Source: Dysgonamonadaceae bacterium (lineage in GTDB: Bacteria; Bacteroidota; Bacteroidia; Bacteroidales; Azobacteroidaceae). From it: 11,266 nucleotides of DNA. Position numbers and translations under genes: made by a program. How positions within the stretch are numbered: the first letter of the stretch is position 1; the number at the start of each line of letters is the position of its first letter. This document shows, in pieces, positions 1 to 5,461 of the stretch. Under the pieces are notes generated by a model. The model was not told the DNA's origin and ran no database searches. It saw nothing but the letters and a program-made list of their open reading frames with translations. The DNA lies in NCBI GenBank assembly GCA_031276105.1, contig JAISNS010000354.1, positions 1-11,266 of the forward strand, read 5' to 3'.

Positions 1-56
1 CAGGAAAAAAAGACAGTAAACCCTATTGCGAAATAAATTAATTTAATCTGTTTCAT
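1..56 (-). CDS. 5' end of an exported protein gene, cut by the left window edge
   Basis: An ATG at 56-54 opens a frame that stays open to the window edge. It reads MKQIKLIYFAIGFTVFFS, followed by an incomplete TG- codon. A Lys-containing start followed by a hydrophobic stretch is typical of a signal peptide, and the incomplete codon could be the Cys of a lipobox, though Trp or a stop are equally possible. An in-frame ATG at 74-72 would add MLNTKN; I prefer the inner start because it gives a more standard signal peptide. An in-frame stop lies further upstream. The gene is co-directional with the rest of the window, and its upstream region contains the 22-bp palindrome array. Only 18 codons are visible, so the function cannot be named and the gene itself is a moderate-confidence call. 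Confidence 0.5.
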   Translation of the reverse strand, partial: MKQIKLIYFAIGFTVFFS

Positions 57-142
57 ATTTTTTGTATTTAACATTGTTACTTTAAAGAGGTGTCCAAAAT
101 ATTTTTGAGTTTTTTAACATAAAAAACATTTTAATTATTCCC

Positions 143-274
143 AATTTCAAATGCGAATATTCGAAACTTTGAATGTGAATATTTGGAATTTCAAATGCGA
201 ATATTCGGAGCTTCAAATGCGAATATTCGGAATTTCGGATACGAATATTCGCAATCAAGATTACGAATATTCAC
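143..274. repeat. Tandem array of six 22-bp units, each carrying the palindrome CGAATATTCG
   Basis: Six head-to-tail units of exactly 22 bp occupy 143-164, 165-186, 187-208, 209-230, 231-252 and 253-274. Each is a variable 11-12-bp left part (best form AATTTCAAATG) followed by a GAATATTC core, mostly within CGAATATTCG. The core is intact in five units; unit 2 has GAATATTT. The left part drifts from TTTCAAATG in units 1 and 3 to TTTCGGATA and TCAAGATTA in units 5 and 6, so the palindrome is better kept than its surroundings. The array begins 15 bp beyond the stop codon of the HU-related gene and ends about 87 bp before the start of the left-edge gene. A period of 22 bp is close to two helical turns, so the palindromes would lie on roughly one DNA face. 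A protein-binding array is an inference. Confidence 0.9.
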
Positions 275-289
275 ATCCTCGATAACCGG

Positions 290-688
290 TTATTTACTGA
301 CAATTGATTCCGAGTAAATAAACTCGCTGTTTTTAAGCGCCTCTTTCAACGTTTTGCCCGGTGAAAAGCGAATATTCAGATTCTGAATATTGCCGGCGCC
401 TACTTCGTCTTTTGTGTCGCTACCCTTACTGTTGCAAGTTAAATGAAATGAACCCCAGTCGCCCAATTGCACGCTGTGGCTGTTCAAAAACAAACGCAAT
501 AGAACCTTTTCCAATTGATCCATAGCCATTTCAGCCTCTTTGCGGTTGAGCGTGGTTTCATCGGAAATGAGTTTCGCCACTTCCTTTTCTTCTACTTGAC
601 CGATACTTTTCAATACGGCATACCATTTCTTTGCCGCTTCGGGATTCATCGGATTTCCCCTTTGTACTTTGTTATAAAAAATTGCCAT
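290..688 (-). CDS. HU-related histone-like DNA-binding protein
   Basis: A 132-residue protein matching what I know of the Bacteroidetes HU-related family (HU domain variant, TIGR01201/HU-HIG type), whose members usually have about 130-150 residues. It opens MAIFYNKVQRGNP with KKWYAVLKSIGQ at 20-31, the family signature. Helices at about 33-70 (EVAKLISDETTLNRKEAEMA) form the dimer body, QLGDWGSFHLTC at 74-85 is the beta-arm entry, and the NIRFSPGKTLKEAL block (105-118) closes the fold. It should bind DNA without strong sequence specificity and bend or compact it. The frame is open up to 757, overlapping the upstream glycosidase, but the family N-terminus begins at the ATG at 688, so I chose that start. 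The 53-bp gap to the preceding gene is AT-rich and no clear promoter is visible. The last ten residues (FIYSESIVSK) have no family meaning that I recognise. Confidence 0.85.
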   Translation of the reverse strand: MAIFYNKVQRGNPMNPEAAKKWYAVLKSIGQVEEKEVAKLISDETTLNRKEAEMAMDQLEKVLLRLFLNSHSVQLGDWGSFHLTCNSKGSDTKDEVGAGNIQNLNIRFSPGKTLKEALKNSEFIYSESIVSK

Positions 689-741
689 AATAAAAAAATT
701 AATATTATAATATACGGTGAACTTACAATTCGCAGAATTAT

Positions 742-2352
742 TTATTTTGTATTCCATTGATAAATCTGATTAGGTTTCAACTTGACTGTTTTCTTTTTAC
801 CGGCAATTCGACAATTTACCGTCAGCGGTTTTCCTTTGATGTTGATGATTTGAGTAACCTTGCCGTTCCAGTCGGTAACCACTCGTACGCCGTTGGAGAT
901 GTGGAATATTTCTTTGTCGTTGATACTTCCCGTCGACGAGCCGTCTTTCGTTCTGATGGAAAAAGCGTCGCCGTCCCAGTGTTGTACATATCTTATTTCG
1001 TGACTATCTCTGCCGAGCGCTCCCCAATAGACTTCGTCGAACTGGACATGTACACCGTAGAAACGCGCAATATATTCGAGTACGCCAAGCATCGTAGGCC
1101 CATAATCCGTGCGGATGTCGGCTTCCGAAAATTCGCCGGTAAAAGGGTCGAACTGCTGCGGAAAAGTATTGTGTTTACCGACGTTGGCGATAAATTTTTC
1201 GCCGAAGACAGTGATTTCGGAGAAATATCCGTAATTTTCGAGCGCACGTATTGCGCGCTGATAAGTCAATCCCTCCGACTGGCCGCTCCAATTGTTGGTC
1301 GAAATATTCCTGAAAACTGGATTGTTAACAGCAATCGACGGAAGCGGAAACGGAGTGAAAAATTCTTCGGGATTCATCAAATGTTCTTTCACAAAACGGT
1401 CGGCCATATTCTGAGTAAACGAGCCGTAGTACATCGCGCGCAGGTTATTATGTTGCAAGGCAGGCATAAATTCGTTGTTACAGTCGCGGTCGTAACAGGC
1501 GCCGCGCCGGTTGTCCCAGAGATACGAGTATAATCTGTCCTGTACGGCTTTCGCTTTGGCTCGCCATTCTTTCTCTTTACCGTTGCCGATCAGCGCCGAA
1601 ATTTTGGCAAGCGTCGCACGCGCGTCGTACGAATAACTCATCATGTCCATCGATTCGATGGGGAAAACAGGGTCGTGGGGCGCTTTCTCTCCCGAATATC
1701 GCTCCCACAGTTTGGTTCCGGCAAAGCGATTCGAGTTGTCTTCTCCGGTATCGAAACCGCACCACAGTTCCAGACAGCCGTCGCCATCGGAATCGCGATA
1801 GGTCCACAAGTAATTGTCATATAATTCAAACGACCGGTATAACTTATGCAGATAATCCATGTCCCGTTTTTTGTTCCAGTAAAACAGATTTAATGCGTGA
1901 TACGGAAAACAGAAACCCTGCAAGTGCGTATATTCGGGTTGAAATTTCCCTTCATTATATTTGATAAGACCGGGAAACCGTCCGTTAGCCTGTTGATATT
2001 CGACGAACAACAGTCCGTTGTTCATGGCAGCCGTCATGTTGCGTTTGGCATACATCTCTCCGCCCATAGGCTGAGTTTCAATCCAAATAGCGTCGTATCC
2101 TCCGCCTTCTATCAACACCTGATGCTTGCCAAACATCTTTTCGTTACCTTTCAACGCGCGTTCGGCCGCCCAATACAGCCGGTCGAGAAAAACGTCCGAA
2201 GTGTTAAACTCTACGGAAGTCTTCACATAAGCCGGAGTTTCTATCGGCTGTCCGTAAGCCGACAGGGCTAATCCGATAAAAAACAATATAAGGTGCAGGG
2301 TGCAGGATACACGGTGCACGACAAAGAACTGTAAATATAAAATGCCTTTCAT
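742..2352 (-). CDS. Exported (alpha/alpha)6-barrel glycoside hydrolase, MGH1/GH63-like
   Basis: A 536-residue protein with an N-terminal signal peptide (hydrophobic LILFFIGLALSA at 21-32, likely cleavage near AYG-Q at 35), probably periplasmic. The body looks like the six-hairpin MGH1/GH63 type: WIETQPMGG (90-98), the acidic-rich segment FDTGEDNSNRF (200-210), NNWSGQSEGLTYQRAIRALENYGY (353-376) and FDPFTGE (401-407). In related enzymes the Asp of the SGxDNS motif is the general acid, here D205. The Glu expected just before the FDP motif appears as Gln (Q399-Q400), so activity is uncertain. Residues from about 435 look like a small beta-rich C-terminal domain. The gene lies 354 bp after GH43, separated by palindromes, so it may be transcribed separately or at reduced level. 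No promoter is clear. The start at 2352 is the only Met before the hydrophobic stretch. The exact GH family and substrate are not determined. Confidence 0.7.
   Translation of the reverse strand: MKGILYLQFFVVHRVSCTLHLILFFIGLALSAYGQPIETPAYVKTSVEFNTSDVFLDRLYWAAERALKGNEKMFGKHQVLIEGGGYDAIWIETQPMGGEMYAKRNMTAAMNNGLLFVEYQQANGRFPGLIKYNEGKFQPEYTHLQGFCFPYHALNLFYWNKKRDMDYLHKLYRSFELYDNYLWTYRDSDGDGCLELWCGFDTGEDNSNRFAGTKLWERYSGEKAPHDPVFPIESMDMMSYSYDARATLAKISALIGNGKEKEWRAKAKAVQDRLYSYLWDNRRGACYDRDCNNEFMPALQHNNLRAMYYGSFTQNMADRFVKEHLMNPEEFFTPFPLPSIAVNNPVFRNISTNNWSGQSEGLTYQRAIRALENYGYFSEITVFGEKFIANVGKHNTFPQQFDPFTGEFSEADIRTDYGPTMLGVLEYIARFYGVHVQFDEVYWGALGRDSHEIRYVQHWDGDAFSIRTKDGSSTGSINDKEIFHISNGVRVVTDWNGKVTQIINIKGKPLTVNCRIAGKKKTVKLKPNQIYQWNTK
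2292..2319. repeat. Heptamer repeat (GGTGCAG-like, four units) inside a signal peptide
   Basis: Four consecutive 7-bp units lie within the coding start of the MGH1-like gene: GGTGCAG, GGTGCAG, GATACAC and GGTGCAC. They encode residues about 12-21 (VHRVSCTLHL), between the first codons and the hydrophobic core of the signal peptide. A change in unit number would shift the frame because 7 is not a multiple of 3. Only the first two units are identical, so this is a small, partly decayed repeat. Confidence 0.6.
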
Positions 2353-2400
2353 AAATTTGAATCCCGTTTTAAATTTGTATCGAACGATTATTTTTCCCTC

Positions 2401-2543
2401 TAACGCCGACAGGCGTTAAATTCGGATAACCCCGCACAAGCGAAGCGCAGTGCGGGGGAGCAAAGCCTTCCGCCCCTCCCGAACTGCGTAGCAGTTCAAT
2501 CGCTATTGAACTGCTACGCAGTTCGGTGGAAGGACTTCTTTGC
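2401..2543. repeat. Cluster of three hairpins including a 20-bp perfect inverted repeat made of palindromic arms
   Basis: This non-coding stretch upstream of the MGH1-like gene holds three inverted repeats in series. First, TAACGCC/GGCGTTA (2401-2407 and 2412-2418) has a 4-base loop. Second, CCCCGCAC/GTGCGGGG (2430-2437 and 2450-2457) has a 12-base loop. Third, two perfect 20-bp arms at 2481-2500 and 2505-2524 surround the loop CGCT. Each arm of the third itself contains a palindrome (GAACTGC-GTA-GCAGTTC), so one long stem or two short ones can form. Matching outer segments GCAAAG/CTTTGC (2460-2465 and 2538-2543) and CCTTCC/GGAAGG (2466-2471 and 2528-2533) extend the symmetry to 84 bp. I read it as a REP- or MITE-like dispersed element, which would appear as a structured leader in any transcript reading through. 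Dispersal in the genome is not shown here. Confidence 0.85.
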
Positions 2544-2633
2544 ACCACAAACCGTAAACTAAAGCATCCGCTTAACAATGTGTTCTTCCTGCGGGAGATT
2601 TTGTTATATGTTATTAATTTCATATTCCTTAAA

Positions 2634-2701
2634 ATAAAAACTAAAAGATAAAAACTAAAAGTTGCGCAATGCAGCTGCGCTTTGCGCAACTTTTAGTTTT
2701 T
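2634..2701 (-). terminator. Possible intrinsic terminator after the GH43 gene
   Basis: Read on the minus strand, a 20-bp stem with a GC-rich TTGCGCAA core begins just after the GH43 stop codon. It is followed by TTTTTAT and further T-rich sequence (opposite 2634-2654). This fits a Rho-independent terminator and the near-symmetry could make it work in both directions. If it functions, the PUL operon ends here and the MGH1-like gene is transcribed separately or only by read-through. The stem is longer than in most bacterial terminators, so a repeat element acting as terminator is equally possible. Confidence 0.5.
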
Positions 2702-2717
2702 AGTTCTTAGTTTTTAG
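2634..2717. repeat. 84-bp imperfect palindrome built from 14-bp direct repeats around a GC-rich hairpin
   Basis: The left half begins with two adjacent identical 14-mers, ATAAAAACTAAAAG (2634-2647 and 2648-2661). The right half carries the mirrored units CTTTTAGTTTTTAG (2690-2703) and TTCTTAGTTTTTAG (2704-2717). The inner part is a perfect 20-bp inverted repeat (2650-2669 against 2682-2701) whose core is AAGTTGCGCAA/TTGCGCAACTT. The outer 14-mers pair with three mismatches. The 12-base loop contains GCAGCTGC, itself palindromic. On the right, TTAGTTTTTAGTTC is repeated at 2693-2706 and 2707-2720, and the second copy supplies the stop codon and last four residues of the GH43 gene. The form suggests an inserted or expanded small element. 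Confidence 0.85.
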
Positions 2718-4326
2718 TTCTTTTCGGCCCCTCGTAATCATATTTAAACCAGTTGAACAAAGCGTTGCCGCCGTTTGTCTGTTCATTATAGCTAAACAGT
2801 CCGACCCGTGTCCCCTTCCAGAACGAAAATACAGCGCCGAAATCTTCGCCGAAATGGATAAAGTGCTTGTTATCAGTACTGTAATAAAAATGATTTTTAT
2901 TAGAAATGAAATCAAATTTCAGTTTCAGGTAAATCACTTTGGCCGAAAGCGGCTGTTTTTCGAAATGCAGTTTATCGTTTTTATTGGTTTCAAAAAACAG
3001 ATAATTTTTGCCGTCGATGCGATACACCCCAATCAGGCCGTAGAGAGAGCCGAAGCTGCACAGTCCGGCTTTTTGACCTTCCGTCAGGCCGGCTGTTTCG
3101 AGCGCTGCAACTGCTTCGCCCGATGCGCCCATGGTTTTTTGAGTCAGCGTATTCTTAGCTTTCAAAAAACTGTCGCTTCGGAGCGCTTTCAAGCTGAGGT
3201 AGCCGGGTTTTTCGGTAAGCGACCAGGCGCTGTTGTCGGCATTATGGTTGAATTGCCATTGCAGACCGAGCGCCGGAGCGTTGAAATCGTCGTCGGCTTG
3301 AGGAGCGCTGATAGCGGACGATTTTCCCGTTGCCGGTTTTTTCCATACATAAACCGGTTCGCCGATACCGTTTTGGTCGATGTCAACGCCGATTACCGGC
3401 CATCCGTCGTGCCAGTGCATGGGTTGCAAGTGAACTACGCGCCCCAAAGCGTCCGACGACTGAAAGTGATAAAACCACCACTCGCCTTCCGGCGTTTCGA
3501 CAATCGCGCCCTGATGCGGGCCGTTAATGTTGGTCGTTCCCTGTTCCAAAACGACTTTTTTCTCGTAGGGGCCGTAGATGTTTTTCGACCGCAAAATGGT
3601 TTGCCATCCCACCGGTACGCCGCCTTCGGGAATACTGATGTAATAGTAGCCGTCTTTTTTGTGCATCTTGACGCCTTCCGCAACCGGGCCGGTATAAACC
3701 GTAAAGCCGTCGTCGAGCAGCCGGGTACCGTCGGGACTCATCTTGTGGATGATGATCGGGCCTGCGCCATAAACGCTGTGTCCGAGATAGGCATTGCCGT
3801 CTTCATCCCAGAAGGGGCAGGGGTCTTCCCATTTTTCTACGTGCTTCACTTCTACGAGCGGCGCCCAGGGGCCTTCCGGTTTTGAGGCGGTAGTCATGAA
3901 CAGTCCTTCGGTAGGTGTACAAAAGTAAACCCAAAATTTGCCGGCGTGATAACGGATAGCCGGCGCCCAAGAGCCGTTGCCATAACCGTTTATGTTGTCG
4001 TAATCCGGGAAATTGAGGCGTGTATATATCTGCGTAATGATTTTCCAGTTTACCATATCGTCCGATTCCAGTACCGGCATACCCATGTAGTGAAATTCGG
4101 AGCATACCATGTAATATTTTTCACCTACCCGGCAAACGTCGGGATCGGAATAGTCGGCATTAAGTATCGGATTGATATATGTGCCGTTACCCTGATCGCC
4201 CCACGAGCCGGTTTTCGACTCCGCTTGCAAACCGGCGACGCAAGTCGTCGCCGGTATTACAAACAAAGCAACAGTGAGTATCCATTTCGTGCGCAAAGCA
4301 GTATATGAAATTCGTATCTGTTTCAT
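2707..4326 (-). CDS. GH43 family glycosidase (beta-xylosidase/alpha-L-arabinofuranosidase type), two-domain
   Basis: From the ATG at 4326 the protein has 539 residues; numbers below add the three codons of an in-frame GTG at 4335, which I did not choose. An N-terminal signal peptide (WILTVALFVIPATTCVAG, 18-35) indicates export. Residues about 52-335 form the five-bladed GH43 propeller with all three carboxylates in place: base D64 in NADYSDPDV, pKa-modulating D171 in WEDPCPFWDEDG, and acid E220 in PVAEGVKMHKKDGYYY. Residues about 348-535 (DDDFN onward) match the beta-sandwich domain common at the C-terminus of beta-xylosidases. The arrangement resembles GH43 subfamily 12. It should remove arabinofuranosyl or xylosyl units by inversion from PUL-imported glycan. 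It starts 11 bp after the SusE-like stop. The last residues (RTKN) and the stop derive from a 14-bp repeat. Confidence 0.88.
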   Translation of the reverse strand: MKQIRISYTALRTKWILTVALFVIPATTCVAGLQAESKTGSWGDQGNGTYINPILNADYSDPDVCRVGEKYYMVCSEFHYMGMPVLESDDMVNWKIITQIYTRLNFPDYDNINGYGNGSWAPAIRYHAGKFWVYFCTPTEGLFMTTASKPEGPWAPLVEVKHVEKWEDPCPFWDEDGNAYLGHSVYGAGPIIIHKMSPDGTRLLDDGFTVYTGPVAEGVKMHKKDGYYYISIPEGGVPVGWQTILRSKNIYGPYEKKVVLEQGTTNINGPHQGAIVETPEGEWWFYHFQSSDALGRVVHLQPMHWHDGWPVIGVDIDQNGIGEPVYVWKKPATGKSSAISAPQADDDFNAPALGLQWQFNHNADNSAWSLTEKPGYLSLKALRSDSFLKAKNTLTQKTMGASGEAVAALETAGLTEGQKAGLCSFGSLYGLIGVYRIDGKNYLFFETNKNDKLHFEKQPLSAKVIYLKLKFDFISNKNHFYYSTDNKHFIHFGEDFGAVFSFWKGTRVGLFSYNEQTNGGNALFNWFKYDYEGPKRTKN

Positions 4327-4337
4327 TGCGTTCACCG

Positions 4338-5438
4338 TTACTGCTTAACAAAATAAATCTTCATCACGTTGGTGTCGATCGTTATCCGGTAATTGCCGGC
4401 TTCTTCTGCCTTCACCCACCATTTCAAGTCCGTCACACCCATCCCCGCCATCACTTGCACCTCTTCGGAGGTGATACTGCCGCTGGCTTCCATCGGGCGG
4501 AAAGCAGGGCTATCCCAGCTTTTCTCAGTATGGATTTTCAGTTCCCCTTCTTTTAACGGCTCATCGAAAACATATACGCCGGGATTATCGTCATTCCACG
4601 GCACGCTCAAAGCGCCGAGATTCCACCCTGCCGTTGTAGCGCTACCGACAGGATATATTTTTTCGTAATAATACTGCACGTAGATGCAGGTTATTTTCAA
4701 GTTTTTCCTGTCGATATTGATGGCGTAGCGGCCTTCTTGGCTTATCGGGAACATATCGTCCGGCTGGGAAGCGTCGGTTCTTTCGACCAGCGTGTTGTTG
4801 TTGGCGCCCTTGTTGAGAGACGGCAACTCGCTGGCCGGATCGTAGAGGAATTTAAAGCCTCCCGGTTTCAAGTTGCCCTGCCACTTATATATGCGTCCGT
4901 TGACCGCTTGCGGCATCTCTACCGGCGTCGCCTCCGTATTCGCCGAACCGGTCAGGTACAACGGTACCGAACGGTAACTGAAGGGAACGACGCGAAATTG
5001 GGTAACGGCGATTTCGGGATAAACAAACTTTTGGCTCCTGACGTTGGCTACCACCCGCGCTTCGAGCAGAGTTTCCGTGCCCGGTTGGACGCCCAACTGC
5101 GTTGTTACCAGTTCATTCAATTCGCCTACCGTAAAACTTTTGCTGAAGTTCGCGACCGTATCACGCTGTGAAGCGGTTTGAAAGTTGTCGCCTACAATGC
5201 CTATCTGGAAAATATAGGTTACGGTATCGGTCGGCGCACGGTCGATGCCTTTGTTCCAGGTAAATGTGGCGCACGGTTTAGTTTCATCGACTTCCAGAAG
5301 CGCTAATTTTTCGGCAGGCCCTGTGATGGTTAACGGATCGCCCGTTACGCCTGTTTCGTCCGATTGGTTGCAGGCGGGCAGCAAAAAACATGCGGCTGCT
5401 ATAATTCCTGCCGGATTGATTATTTTCATAAATTTCAT
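4338..5438 (-). CDS. SusE-like surface glycan-binding lipoprotein
   Basis: A 366-residue lipoprotein: signal peptide with lipobox LPAC (C23), followed by NQSDE, an acidic segment of the kind that directs Bacteroidota lipoproteins to the outside of the outer membrane. Residues about 33-152 look like the N-terminal SusE-type domain. Two repeated beta-sandwich modules follow, each starting with a Y-x-x-GSA motif: YLTGSANTEATP (161-172) and IYPVGSATTAGWN (261-273), each ending in a strand pair of the type GRYAINIDRKNLKIT (236-250) and GNYRITIDTNVMKIYF (348-363). In the Sus system such modules bind glycan next to SusCD and support capture, without catalysis. The gene is 23 bp after susD. An alternative start at 5429 (MKII) gives the same mature protein. 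Sequence in this family is weakly conserved, so the match rests on layout, position and the repeated motif. Confidence 0.78.
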   Translation of the reverse strand: MKFMKIINPAGIIAAACFLLPACNQSDETGVTGDPLTITGPAEKLALLEVDETKPCATFTWNKGIDRAPTDTVTYIFQIGIVGDNFQTASQRDTVANFSKSFTVGELNELVTTQLGVQPGTETLLEARVVANVRSQKFVYPEIAVTQFRVVPFSYRSVPLYLTGSANTEATPVEMPQAVNGRIYKWQGNLKPGGFKFLYDPASELPSLNKGANNNTLVERTDASQPDDMFPISQEGRYAINIDRKNLKITCIYVQYYYEKIYPVGSATTAGWNLGALSVPWNDDNPGVYVFDEPLKEGELKIHTEKSWDSPAFRPMEASGSITSEEVQVMAGMGVTDLKWWVKAEEAGNYRITIDTNVMKIYFVKQ

Positions 5439-5461
5439 CTTAATTATGATTTACAATTGAA

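Larger units (their letters stand above)
2353..2706. other. 354-bp intergenic region between GH43 and the MGH1-like gene
   Basis: This is the only gap of more than 300 bp in the window. It holds the hairpin cluster (2401-2543) and most of the palindrome at 2634-2717. The stretch 2544-2633 has no clear structure that I can see. The 48 bp directly before the MGH1-like start are AT-rich, as is usual for a Bacteroidota translation leader. I see no convincing TTG-N19-TAnnTTTG promoter for that gene on the minus strand. An open frame of 106 codons crosses the region but its translation is dominated by the palindromes and I do not call it a gene. Confidence 0.7.

Noticed and set aside
100..107. TATTTTTG on the plus strand as a Bacteroidota -7 promoter element
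   Set aside because: The nearest TTG is 23 bp upstream and no plus-strand gene follows; such matches are expected by chance in this AT-rich stretch.
143..274. CRISPR array
   Set aside because: The constant part is only 8-10 bp and palindromic, the spacing is about 12 bp, and the variable parts are diverged copies of one another and not unique spacers.
370..391. Two further GAATATT sites inside the HU-related gene as outlying array members
   Set aside because: They encode the conserved NIQNLNIRF segment of the family, their spacing is 15 bp and not 22, and protein constraint explains them.
689..757. N-terminal extension of the HU-related protein starting at 757
   Set aside because: It would overlap the end of the MGH1-like gene and adds residues unlike the family, whose N-terminus is the MAIFYNKV form beginning at 688.
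2369..2689. Open frame of 106 codons on the minus strand between the two glycosidase genes
   Set aside because: Its sequence is read through the hairpin cluster and the palindrome, giving duplicated Ser/Leu/Arg-rich segments; there is no recognisable domain. It is best explained as repeat DNA.
4327..4335. GTG start for the GH43 gene
   Set aside because: The ATG three codons downstream gives a normal signal peptide start (MKQIRIS) and avoids near-contact with the preceding stop codon; GTG cannot be fully excluded.
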